From NCBI GenBank assembly GCA_001724245.1, contig MEDX01000679.1, positions 1 through 48,450 of the forward strand: a DNA stretch of 48,450 nt. Reading direction: 5' to 3'. Numbering within the stretch: position 1 is the stretch's first letter; the number at the start of each line of letters is the position of its first letter. Both the position numbers and the translations under genes were made by a program. Source of the stretch: Fonticula-like sp. SCN 57-25 (lineage: Eukaryota; Nucleariida; Rotosphaerida). Under the pieces are notes generated by a model that was not told where the DNA came from, did not search any database, and saw only the letters and a program-made list of their open reading frames with translations. Below, in pieces: positions 8,596-20,518 of this stretch.

Positions 8596-10851
8596 ATGGG
8601 CGACGGCGGGAGCGCGGCACCTCGGCAGGGCGGCCACGGCGGCGGCCGAGGAGGCCAGGGATCTGGCGGACATAACAGAGGGCGCGGTCGCGGCGGCGGT
8701 GGTGGCGGTGGCGGAAAGCCCGCCGGCCAGGGCGGCCGCAACGCCCAGAAGCAACCCAATAATAGCAAGCCTGCGCAGCACGACTCGCGGCCAAAGCAGC
8801 AGCGCGATCCCAACAAGCCGACAAGAGAGGAACAGGCGCTGGTGGCCAAGGCCAAGCAGACCAAGGTACAGGGCGACGCGCTGGACAAGACCGGCGTATC
8901 GGCGGCACTGTCGCGGGACATTGAGTTTGCGCTGTACGTCTCGTCGGCATCGGTATCGCATCTCGAGGAGGCATCCGGGACGCGTCCACCGCCGCTTCCC
9001 GCTTCTTTTTATGTCGATCTTTTGAAATTGATTGATGGCGACCTGAAACACCTTATCAAGGCGCCGTACCGTTCCTTTTGGAGCTACGTTCTACACAACG
9101 CGTCGTTTGCATCGTGCATCGAGTCGTACCTGCAGCAGGCCCCTCGGTTTTACGACGCGCCCGCTGCCTCGGACGCCGGCAGCGAGCACGCGCAGCTCGA
9201 ATCGGCTGTCCGGCGGTCCGTTCTCGTCGTGATTGCGCGCATGTCCACGCTGGAAGAGTCGCCATCGTGCTACTGGACGCGCCCCGGCTACGAATCGGCG
9301 ATGCGCAAGACGGCCCTCTTTACCGTGCCCAACATCATCGACATGTGCGCTGTCTACTTCAAGGTCGCCAAGCACATATTGCCAAAGCTGCTAGAAAAGC
9401 TCTTTAGCAACTTGACGTACTTGCGCGCCGAGGCGACGCGGGAGGCGCGCAAGGTCATCGACTCGCTGACCGAGCTCGAGCCGTCCGTCCAGCAGGCCGC
9501 CGCGGGGGGCGAGGCCGCGTTCCCGTCACTTCTCGACCGGCACCACTACGTGCACGATGCGATCGAGTCGCTGCGCGCTTTTTACGCAATGTCGCCGGCC
9601 GACATTACCCACGCGGCTGTCGACGCTGGCCTTCTTCCGTACGTTCACACATATCCTTTGCAATTAAGGCTCACAATGGATCCAAAGGGTTCTTGTCAAC
9701 TGCTACCAGCGCACACTGCCGCTGTTTGTGGCGCGCAATCTGGACTCGCTCTGGTCGGAACGCGGCCGCGAGCGCCACCGCCGGCTGCAGCGGACAGCCA
9801 TCCGGTTGATATCCGACCTCGTCCAGGTGGCCGTGCTGGACCGCCTCTACGACGCGCAGAACGACATTGTGGCCTCGGCCTTCGACAATCTGATTCGCTT
9901 CATGGACCTCACGGCGGCGTTTGAGCACAGCGACGCCGACACGATCCCGTCGCAGCCGCTGCTGCTCGCCGTCAACAAGCGGCTCGACCTGCTCCGCATC
10001 CTGCACCGCCTGCGAAACGCCACCCTCCATAGCGAATATCCGCTCATACTGTTGCATTTTCATGTGTCGTTTATGTATTTGTCAAGATGTGGTTTTGTTC
10101 ACGTTTTTGCTATTTTAGTTGTGTGTATTTTCTGTGTTCACTTTTTCCATTTTTGCATTCTCTTTTGTTGATTTCCTTGACCGATCTTACAGCGTTTGAC
10201 GCCGACGCCATGCTCCGCTTCCACCTCGTCTCCCTCGACGCGCTCGTGAACCCCGTGTCGAGCGCATCCAAGCCCGCGTCATCGTACGACGGCCTCGCCG
10301 CGGCGAGCGACCCTCTTCCGGCGCCCGCGGCGTCGTCCGCCGCCATCGTGGACCCGATGCGCATGTCGCTCGTCTCGGCCGTCAAGGACATCCTGCCGGA
10401 CCTCGGCGACGCGTTCGTCGACGCGTGCCTCAAGCACTATGGCGACAACGTAGAGTCTGTCATCAACGCCCTGCTCGAGGACAATCTGCCGCCGCGGCTG
10501 GCCTCGCTCGACCGCGCCACGGGGAGGGTGCCCTTGCCCGCGGTCTACCAAGGCAAGGGCAAGCAGCCGGCCGCCGCTTCGCCAGCGCCAGCGCCGGCAC
10601 CGACGCCGGCGGCCGCGCCCGACGGGCTGCCCACGATGGCCACCGTGGTGCAGGTCACCAAGCGCGCCAAGGGAAGGCAGCCGCAGGTGCACGTCGACCT
10701 CGGCATCGACGAGAGCGAGCGGCGCGCGCTGCAAAAGTTTATGCGCGGGCGCACGTTCGACCTCGACGACGACGAGTACGACGACTCGTTTGACGAGGTG
10801 GACGTGGTACCGCTGGAGCGTGACGGGGCCGTGTTCCAGGCGCGAAACTAA
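8596..10851 (+). CDS. ASCC2: Activating signal cointegrator complex subunit 2 (ASCC2)
   Basis: Exon 1 is 8596-9638. A second exon starts at 9688, and a last exon starts near 10193 (acceptor TTACAG). The donor of this last intron, somewhere in the T-rich stretch 10035-10150, could not be fixed. The N-terminal ~45 residues are Gly/Arg-rich (RGG-like). The central helical region matches ASCC2 (DLLKLIDGDLKHLIKAPYRS, SYLQQAPRFYD, FTVPNIIDMCAVYF). A CUE ubiquitin-binding domain lies at 10355-10520 (VKDILPDLGDAFVDACLKHYGDNVESVINALLEDN). In animals ASCC2 binds Lys63-linked ubiquitin chains and recruits the ASCC3 helicase to alkylation damage and stalled ribosomes. The start is the first ATG after the shared promoter motif. 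Confidence 0.88.
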
Positions 10852-11120
10852 TGTGGGCAAAATGGGTCATGTACGTATCACTGTAAATTGCATTGGGGAT
10901 GCGCGGGGCAATACGCCACCGGGGCATGCTAATAGAAAGTATTCATACGCAAATATGTACACGAAAGAACAGTCGAAGGATCAGTCGAAAGAACAGTCGA
11001 AAGAATAGTCGAAAAACAACAAACAATAGCAACAACGATATACTCTGGAAACATATCGCGGCTTGCCACGAGGTGGCCTAAAAATTTACAAATAACAATA
11101 ACAACAAAGGACGAGCGCGG
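10852..11120. other. Tail-to-tail spacer with 12-bp tandem repeat
   Basis: The 3' ends of ASCC2 and the minus-strand orphan face each other here. The spacer is A-rich and holds the repeat at 10967-11014; no gene is visible. Confidence 0.7.
10967..11014 (+). repeat. Four tandem copies of a 12-bp unit
   Basis: Unit GAACAGTCGAAA with single-base variants, repeated four times head to tail in the spacer. Confidence 0.85.
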
Positions 11121-11819
11121 CTACCACGCAATGCTGGTCTCTGGCTTGTATGAAAAGTACGGCACCGGCTCGGCGGCGTTGGGGGCAACACCGCCGATGC
11201 GCCTCTGCAGCTGCGAGAGCATGGTCTCCTTCTCGGCCGTGACGTGACGCATGAGCGACTCGGGCAGGTCCAGGGGCGCCTGCGTCGCCGCGGGCTGCTG
11301 GGCCGCCGCCGGGGCTGCGCCGGCAATGTAAATGTCATCGGCCATGAGCTTGCGGCGACGGACGAGACCTCCCCCCACGGAGGCGGCCGGGGCAGACGCC
11401 GACGGCACCATGCGCGACGAAGAAAGCTGGCGTGACAGCAGCGACGGGCGAAGCTCCAGGGTCGGTTTCCGCTTCTGGAAGACATCGCTCGTGCCGGCGA
11501 GCTGCGACGACGGGGCCGGCGTGGCGGGCACGTCCTGGCCGCTCGGAGCTGGTCCTTCGGCAGTCATCGGCGGCGTCGGCGAAAAGCCAAGAGTGCGGCC
11601 GGGGGTGGTGGCGGTGGCGGTGCGCGAGCGCGGGTGCATCGACGTAAAGGAAATCGTCTCGCTCTCCTCAAGCGCGGTGACGGCCTCGGCATCAGCCGCG
11701 GTGGAAGCGTTGCGGAGGCCGCTGGCCGTGTAGGCGAATCCGTTCGCGGCGGCATTGGTCATCTTGAGCGACGACGGGGAGACCGACTCGGAGATGAAGA
11801 AGAGCGTCTTGCCTGCCAT
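11121..11819 (-). CDS. Hypothetical low-complexity protein, 232 aa
   Basis: One uninterrupted frame from ATG 11819 to TAG at 11121, starting MAGKTLFFISES. It is rich in Ser, Thr, Ala and Pro, with no signal peptide, transmembrane segment or known domain. The last ~60 residues look more ordered: a short helix (LPESLMRHVTAEKETMLSQLQRR split by polar residues) and a C-terminal YFSYKPETSIAW. An upstream exon is possible because a good acceptor (CCTTTAG) sits 9 bases before the ATG. Composition suggests a disordered adaptor or regulatory protein; function unknown. Confidence 0.6.
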   Translation of the reverse strand: MAGKTLFFISESVSPSSLKMTNAAANGFAYTASGLRNASTAADAEAVTALEESETISFTSMHPRSRTATATTPGRTLGFSPTPPMTAEGPAPSGQDVPATPAPSSQLAGTSDVFQKRKPTLELRPSLLSRQLSSSRMVPSASAPAASVGGGLVRRRKLMADDIYIAGAAPAAAQQPAATQAPLDLPESLMRHVTAEKETMLSQLQRRIGGVAPNAAEPVPYFSYKPETSIAW

Positions 11820-12413
11820 CAGAGGTCTAAAGGCTTCCAAAGCAGCAGCAATGGGTAGGCAGAGGCAGCAGAGCAAAACAAAAAAAATGTGCGCCGCGCG
11901 CAGATTACGTCCTCCGATCAGATCGACAGACAACCGGGAGACGGTCGACTGTGGGCAGATCAAGGGGACGAGGAGAGCCGCCTGTGTCCGTCGGCTACCC
12001 TTGAGACAGAAAGCAAGATAGAGAGGGTTTTCGAGCGAGCCTGGAGGGAAAAGAAAGGATAAAGTTGTAGGTCGCCCTGATTATGAGGCGCTTTACCGCG
12101 GGCAAGCACTCGGTCACTAAGGAACCCACGCAGGCGAACGCTCCTCGAAACGTTAACTGCGTTCCCTGGAACGGCCTCCTGATTGGCTGAGGCCGTGGAT
12201 GGCGAGCTTCTTTCGCATTATTGGCGGATGATTTGCGCAACTTGGACGCCATTGGCTGGCCGACCACCCCTATAAAGCTTCGCCTAGGGTTCCCCACATT
12301 CTGGGGACAACAAAGGGTCCAGATGGATCGCGATTCACACGGATCGGGATCGAAAGTGACGTCGTTTGTGTTTGGCCGCGAGTCTGCCCTTGACCCTTGT
12401 TTGACACAGAAGC
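11820..12413. promoter_or_regulatory. Divergent promoter region, 594 bp
   Basis: This region lies between the orphan (-) and the metalloprotease (+). The metalloprotease side has three ATTGG (inverted CCAAT) boxes at 12182-12186, 12220-12224 and 12251-12255, and a TATAAA at 12271-12276, 138 bp before the ATG. It is the clearest CCAAT/TATA promoter in the window. Confidence 0.65.
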
Positions 12414-14173
12414 ATGCGGGGGTTGACAGTGCTGGCGCTGGTGGCGGTGGCGGTGGCCGCCGCCGCGGCGTCTGCTGTCAAGAACGACAATGCAGACCCG
12501 AGAATGATGCGTTGGACAAACGCCGAGATTGACGCCAAGCGCGCGGAGAATTTCGAGAGGGTGATGAGCGGGCTGGTGCACCAAGAACGGGTTTCGGTTG
12601 GCGTGCCAACGATTCGGTCGCGCGCTGAAGTGTCCGGCGAGGTGACGCTCCGCCTGTCCGCGTACGGCAGCGAGTTCAAGATTGACCTGCACCGCAACGA
12701 CTACCTGTTGTCGGCGGGCTGGGAGATTGACGGCGAAAAGTATGCCGTCTCGCCCGAGGAGAACTGCTTTTATATCGGCACGGCCACGGAGGTATCGTCG
12801 AGCGACGACGCGGCCCGCAGCGGCATTGCGGCGTTCAGCTTTTGCCACGAGCGTGTTGAGGGTACTTGGACGGCGGGCGGTGATACCTACGAGTTAATCT
12901 CGCACGAGCAAAACATGCGCAAGCGTGACCCCTCTTTGCCGACTCACATTGTGTACCGCATGTCGGACCTCGATGAGGAGATCGCGCGCGCGTGCGTCCC
13001 TCACGCGGCGTCCGCGCTTGCCAAGTCGTACGCGGCGCGCTCGTCGGACGACCTCGCCGATCTTTCCGGTCTGTCCGCAAAGGGCGTCGAGGCGCGCAAC
13101 ACCGATCGGTACATCCTGATGCACCTGTACGGCGACGCTGCCTTTACGCTCCGCTGGGGCACGTCTGTCGGCCTTCAGCGCCTCTACATGATTGCCAACG
13201 GCGCCGCGGCCATCTACGAGAACGGCAACACCGGCACGACTGTGTTCAACCCAAAGCTTCACTTTGCCAGCGTCAAGGTCGCGATGTGGACGCTCAACCC
13301 GTTCACCGCCTCCAAGGACGCCGACGTCTACATCGACAACCTTGCCTGGTGGTTCTCCACGCAGCCCGACGTCACCCAGGTCGCCGTGCACATCATCACG
13401 GGCCTCGACCTGCACGTGGACGGCGAGTACGCCGTCACCGGCTACGCGCCCATCGCCTCGACCTGCACGCTCGGCGTACGACCCGCTCTCTTTTTTTTGT
13501 GCAATACTGACGTGTTTTCGCAGTACATTGGCCTCGCCGAGGACTCGCCGTATTCGCTCGCCTTCACGTCAGCGACGCTGGCGCACGAGGTCGGCCACAA
13601 CCTGAACGCCATCCACGACAGCGCGCCCGGCGCGGCCAACTGCGCTGCCAGCGGCTTTGTCATGGCAGCTATCTCGTACCAGAGGGAGACGCTCGAGCAG
13701 TGGTCGTCGTGCAGCATCTCTAGGATGAACGCCTACATGACGTCGACCAACGTGCGATCCGCGGTACCTTACGCGCGCCGATGCTAACACAGACACTGTA
13801 GGCCTTTTGCATGATGGAGCCGGCTGGCGGGTTCACGCCGCCGACCGTCATGAGCGGCAACTGCCTCGGCCGCCCCACGCTCCCGCCGGGCGTCACCGAG
13901 AACGCGTACTGCGAGATGGACGGCTTGATTCTTCTCGTACGCCCGATAAGCCACTTTTTTTGTTGCTTATACTTTTTTTCTCAGTGCCCGCTCGGCCGCT
14001 GGGGCGTCTGCCCGCCGGACTTTATGTGCACCGTGCTGACCAACACCACCGCGGCGTGCCAGAATGCCGCCGGCGACATCGCCGAGCCGACCCTTGTCGG
14101 CGCCGCGTCAAGGGTCGCGGGTGTCGCGCTTGCTATGATTGCCGCGCTCGTCTCTGTTGCACTGCATAGTTAG
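12414..14173 (+). CDS. Secreted reprolysin-like zinc metalloprotease, probable GPI anchor
   Basis: Exons 12414-13475, 13524-13763, 13802-13936 and 13985-14173 encode 541 residues. A signal peptide is clear (MRGLTVLALVAVAVAAAAASA). A long pro-region follows, with KRD near 172 as a possible processing site. The M12-type zinc site HEVGHNLNAIHD is near residue 376, holding the three His ligands and catalytic Glu of the ADAM/reprolysin group. After the catalytic domain comes a Cys-rich segment (exons 3-4) without a clear disintegrin or EGF fold. The C-terminus is hydrophobic (VAGVALAMIAALVSVALHS) after a small-residue stretch, as in GPI-anchored proteins. Expected role: cell-surface proteolysis. 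Substrate unknown. Confidence 0.85.
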
Positions 14174-14370
14174 TATGTTTGTATCGATCTGTTTTCAGTT
14201 TTCAGTTACCGCGGTGTGCCATTATTCCGCCGCCGCAGATCCACGTTTCCATCCTGCGTATGTTATATAAAATAAGCATGTCCTGTATTACGCAAACCCC
14301 TTTTCAAACAAAAAAACAACACAAAACTGTACAGATCGATCAAAAACGGCCGGGGATTATATGCCGGGCG

Positions 14371-15997
14371 CTACTGGTGTCCGTCGTCGGCGACAGCTGC
14401 GTAGCTCTGCGTAACGACGCCGAGGTGCAGGATGCGGTCGCCCGACGAGCAGACCGGGTTGACGCTCTTTCCGACGACGATGCCGCTCGAGGGCGCCTCA
14501 TACTCGTCGACGACGTCGCCAAAGATGTTGTGGATGCGTGCAACGATCTCGCCCTCCTTGACCCAGCTGTTGATCTCGGGCACGACGGTGAGGATGCCGC
14601 CAGCGCGGGTAAACATCCAGAACGAGCGCGTGCACACGACGGGCTCAAAGTCGGCCTGGGCAAACTCGCGCGGGACCATGTTGAGCGAGCACATGATGTT
14701 TTCGACGCCGAGGAGCGCAAAGTTGATGAAGCGCTTGTGGAAGCGCTGCGGGTCGCCGACCTCGACCGTGATGGCGTGGATGCCGCGGTCGAGCGCTGCG
14801 CTGCGCAGCGACCCGTCGGGCCCGGTGTTGTGCACAATGATCTGCGGGTTCTGCAGGATGGCCATGCGCGCCGTGATCGGGTTGATCATGTTGGCGCGTA
14901 CGTAGAGCGAGTTGATGCGCCCGACCGAGGCGGTGTGCAGGTCAATGAGGTAGTTAAAGTGGCGGATGATGCGGTTGATGAGCTGGAAGGCAAACTGCTG
15001 AGAGCCAGAGCCCGACGCCTTGCCGGGCATCAGACGGTTCAGGTCAGCGCCGTCCTGGTAGCCGCGCTGCTGACGCAGAAAACCGGGCGGGTTCGCCACG
15101 GGCACAGCGACAACAATGCCGGCCAGCTCGCTCACGTCCACCTCGCGGAAAAGGCGGTGGATCAGCGGGATGCCGTTAAGCTCGTTGCCGTGAACCGCAG
15201 CGGTGATGCCGAGCACGGGGCCCTTGCGCACGCCCTTGGCAATCAAAACGGGCACGCGGATCGCCTGCGAAAGACCGTCCTGCGCAATAAAGATCCACTG
15301 GCGCGTTACAGTGCCGGGCGCAATATTGTCCAGCAGCAAGGCGTCAAGTGTCGGGAGCTCGGGCATCAGCGACATGCGCGCAGTTTCAGACACAAGATTG
15401 GACGTGGACGACGCCTCGCGGTCAAGCTCTTGAACGGGCGCAAAATTGACAAGCTCCTTGCGCGTCCACACAAGGATCTCGCGCGGCATCTGCGAGTTGC
15501 ACACAAAGCTCGCCTCCTTGATCTGAGGCAGGATCTCGCTGACAAACCCAAGCCACGGGGCGCGCTTGTCGCACTTTTTGATAATCTTCATAAAGCCGTG
15601 CTCATTCAGAGCGCCATAGTCCAGGAGACGCTCCATCTCGTCGCTCAGCGCGGACAGAGCAAGATTGACCTCGGGGCTCCCTTCATTGTCGTGGCTGCGG
15701 ATCTGGCAAGATCAACACGTCGGGTGAGCGGCTGCGTTATCGCATCCAAAAGCGTACCATCTTGATGATCTCTTCCCTGCGCTTGCGCGCGTCATCGAGC
15801 TTGCCTGAGAAAAAGGCGTCCACCTGCTTGAGCTCGCTGAGGATGGCGTTGCGCAGCTTGTCGGCGGCCTCTGGCACAGGCTTGTTGCCGCACTCTTCGA
15901 GCAGCGTGGCGAGCTGCCGCTTGAGGCCGCGGTAGTCCAGGTACCCATCCTGGTACACAAGCTGGACGCGCAGGCCGAGCTGCTTGCCAAATTTCAT
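14371..15997 (-). CDS. SPX domain fused to aspartoacylase/AstE-like M14 enzyme
   Basis: Minus-strand exons 15997-15758 and 15702-14371 give 523 residues. The start MKFGKQL is the canonical SPX N-terminus; an in-frame ATG at 16081 would add 28 residues. SPX covers about 1-130 (LDYRGLKRQL; after the intron LNEHGFMKIIKKCDKR), a domain that senses inositol pyrophosphates and so phosphate status. The C-terminal ~330 residues match the succinylglutamate desuccinylase/aspartoacylase family: HGNE (zinc His and Glu), DLNR (substrate Arg), DLHT (third zinc ligand) and ITVEVG (catalytic Glu). This suggests a zinc amidohydrolase under phosphate-linked control; the substrate cannot be deduced. It is tail-to-tail with the metalloprotease and divergent from the SNM1 gene. 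Confidence 0.88.
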
Positions 15998-16248
15998 CGG
16001 CGGTTCGCGGGGGGGCCGAGGGGTCGCGGACTGGGCGCGATCGGGCAAATCGTTTAATTCGGTGGTTGGCGAAAGAGACATGCGTGGGCGCAGACGTCAA
16101 GAGATCACGGCAGATCAGGCCTACCACTCAATACCCGACGAGGGACGACGTGGACTAGAGCCACAGGCAACCTCGCACAAGTTTGAGAATGGCAGCCGCG
16201 CAAGGAAGCAGCGTCACACCACACTAAGAAAACCGGGTTTCGCTGACA

Positions 16249-18019
16249 ATGCAAACGCGCCAAGTTGCGCACCAGTTGCGCCACCAAACGATGACCGAAC
16301 CGCCGCCGAGCTGCCCGGTGTGCGCGCTGGCGTTCGCGGCGGGCACGCCAGAGCATGAGCTCAGCGGCCACGTCAACCGCTGCCTGGACGGCGGCCCTGC
16401 GGACGATGAAGCACCGCCTTTGGTTCGAAGCTCGTCTGCGCCCGCCGTCCAGAGCAGTCTACTCTCGTTCATGACACGGCGAAGTGGGAGCACGCCAGCA
16501 TCGACGCCGACCGCTACGACGCCCAAGCCAGGGTCAGTCGAGGAGAAGGAGGAAGAAGAGGGAATAGAAGACGACGATAATGGCAGGGGCGATGTGGACG
16601 TGCGATCCCCAGCACGTCGCTGCCCGTTCTACAAGTGGATCCCCGGGACGACCATCACCGTAGACGCCTTCAACTATGGCCGCCTGGCGGGGTGCACCGC
16701 GTACTTTTTGTCGCACTTTCACTCTGACCACTACGGCGGCCTATCAAGCACCTTTTCGCACGGCAAGATATACTGTTCCTCCATCACGGCCTCGCTCGTC
16801 GCGTCCCAACTACGTGTCTCGTACGTCCTCGGTGCATCGCACTCATGCATCTGACCCTTTTTGCAGGCCAACGCACATCTGTCCTTTGGAACTGGATCGC
16901 CCACACGTGGTTGACGGCGACGTCCGTGTCACATTAATTGAGGCCAACCAGTACGCTATTTTACTTTGCTACTGCCAATGCTCACCGCCGCCGCCAGCTG
17001 CCCCGGCGCCGTCCTGTTCCTGTTCGAGCTGCCCGACGGCGCGTCGTACCTGCACACGGGCGACTTTCGCGCGTCGCCGCGGATGCTACAGCACGCGGCG
17101 CTCAAGCGTTTTGCCACGTGGTCAGCTTCTGCTCCCCCAGACGATGCGGCGCCCCTGCCGTCGCCCGCCAAGCGCTCGCCGATGGACGTGTTCCGCGCTT
17201 GGGCCCCGCAGGCCGCCGTCGCTGTCGCCGACCAGCCGGCGTCGCTGCGTGAGCTTGTACAGAAGACGGCGTCGCCGCTGCTACGCGTTGCAACGGACCC
17301 GTCCTTTAGCGAGCGCGACCGCCAAATGCTTCTCGGTACGCATTGATATTTTTCGTGCTTTGCTGAGTTGGTATTCAGATATGCCGCGCGGCGGCGCTGC
17401 GCGTCTCACTGGTCTCTTTCTTGACACGACGTACTGCCGGCCCTCGTACGTGTTCCCACCACAGGAGCGCGTTATTGCGCACGTACTCGAGACGGTGCGC
17501 GCGTGCCTGGCCGACAACAAGCGAACGCTGTTCCTCGTGGGCAGCTACCAGATCGGCAAGGAGCGCGTGTTCCTCGCCATCGCCGAGATGCTAAAGTGCC
17601 GCATTTACGCCGACGCGCGCAAGCGGGCAATGCTCGCCAAGATTGGCGATGCGCACCTCGCGTCGCTGCTGACGGACGACTCGACGTCGAGTAACCTACA
17701 CGTGCTCCACATGGGCGCGATGAACGCCGCGCGGCTGTCAGAGTACCTCAAGATGTACGCGAGCCAGTGGACGTCGCTTGTCGCCTTCCGCCCGACGGGC
17801 TGGACGCACCGCGGCGGGGCAGACGTCGAGCTCACAAGGCCCGCCGTCCACGGATGCGTAAAGATATTCGGGCTGCCGTACTCGGAGCACAGCTCGTTTC
17901 TCGAGCTCGAGTGCTTTGTGCGGTCTTTGAGGCCGACCCGCGTCATCCCGACTGTCAACGTAGGGGCGCCGGCCGAGCGCGCGGCCATGCAGGCGCACTT
18001 TGACGCGTGGCTTGGTTAG
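16249..18019 (+). CDS. SNM1/DCLRE1 family DNA cross-link repair nuclease
   Basis: Exons 16249-16820, 16867-16950, 16998-17335 and 17379-18019 give 544 residues; ATG 16291 (MTEPPPS) is an alternative start. A UBZ4-type ubiquitin-binding zinc finger sits at about 20-46 (CPVC...HVNRC). The metallo-beta-lactamase core has SHFHSDH near 155, EANHCPGAV spanning the second intron, HTGDFR near 239 and LDTTYC near 300. The DRMBL (beta-CASP) region has [17 protein letters not shown] and LPYSEHSSF. The UBZ plus nuclease layout matches SNM1A (DCLRE1A) or yeast Pso2, which degrade DNA past interstrand cross-links. All expected metal-binding motifs are intact. The gene is tail-to-tail with malate dehydrogenase. 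Confidence 0.92.
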
Positions 18020-18159
18020 GCATGAATTGTTCTGTATAGAGTTGTATTTGTACCATTTTGTACTGCACCGTTTGTGTACATATTCAAGACTTTTTTGTTG
18101 TATAAAACGAATAGATGGACACTGTATATTTGCGCCATGTGCGGTATAACAAAATGCGT

Positions 18160-19456
<1,297 letters not shown>

Positions 19457-19707
19457 CCTGTCTTCTTTCTTCCTGGGTGGTCGAGACCGGGTCGAGGGAA
19501 AATGACAAACCGGCACGGCCGCTACACGTGATACGGCGCGTCACATCATTCGGCCGGCCGGGTTGTAGTGGTCCCGACACCCCTCATCTCACAGCGGGGG
19601 TGGGCTAAATCGGCTCCTCATTGACCTATTTCGCCGTGGCGCTGAGCTGCTCACATTCCAGAGGCTTCCCTTCTCTTTCCCCTGTGTCAAGGTAATCCCG
19701 TAAAAGC

Positions 19708-20335
19708 ATGAAGCGCAACGATCTCCCCGCGTACGGCCTCGACGCCGACCTGAAGAAGAAGGTGCGCTTGCTTGGTAAATATGCTACTATTTTACTGACC
19801 AGCGGTGATCTCTCAGATGGCGGACAAGTATGATCCCAAGCTCGAGGAGGAGGCGCGCAGCTGGATGGGCAGTGTTTTGCAGGAGGCCTTCCCCGAGGGC
19901 GACCTTCACGACATCCTCAAGAGCGGCGTCGTTCTTTGCCGCGTCGCCAACGCCATCAAGCCCGGCTCCGTGGCCAAGGTCAACGAGTCGAGCATGGCGT
20001 TCAAGCAGATGGAGAACATCAACAAGTTCCTCGAGTTCTGCTACGCGCTCGAGGTTCCCAAGAGCGATCTCTTCCAGACGATCGATCTCTTTGAGAACCA
20101 GAACATGATGCAGGTCATCACGGGCGTCCACGCGCTCGCTCGCCACGCTGCCGCCAAGGGCCTCTGCTCGGGCGTCGGCCCCAAGCTCGCTGACGCCAAC
20201 CCGCGCCAGTTCACCGAGGAGCAGCTCAACGCCGGCGCCAGCATCCCCTCCCTCCAGATGGGCACCAACCAGGGCGCCAACCAGAGCGGCATGTCGTACG
20301 GTCGCCGCCGCGACATTGAGTCTCACGTCGTGTAA
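19708..20335 (+). CDS. Calponin/transgelin-family actin-binding protein
   Basis: Exons 19708-19761 and 19817-20335 encode 190 residues. A single calponin-homology domain fills residues 25-135 (LEEEARSWM, LHDILKSGVVLCRVANAIKPGSV, FKQMENINKFLEFC). The tail has one calponin-type repeat (LQMGTNQGANQSGMSYG), which in transgelin and yeast Scp1 contributes to actin-bundle binding. Length fits transgelin/Scp1 (about 200). Likely an actin-filament cross-linker in the cortex. Confidence 0.94.
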
Positions 20336-20518
20336 CCGAAAAGCACCTTTATCCATTAAATAGTTTGAATGTTTAGCCCCATATGTGTGCAGCCGATTTT
20401 CCACTGTTTTGCTCAAATATATACGCGCGTCGATGTGCGCTTCCGCACCAAATAAACGAAACATACAATAAACGCCAATATTGCCCAATATATTAAAATG
20501 TGCTTATATCAATGCTTC

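Noticed and set aside
9639-9687. Frameshift in ASCC2
   Set aside because: The break coincides with a GTACGT donor and AAAG acceptor that restore the frame, so it is an ordinary intron.
14179-15765. 528-codon open frame on the plus strand
   Set aside because: Antisense to the SPX-deacylase gene; no domain, and composition typical of a GC-rich shadow frame.
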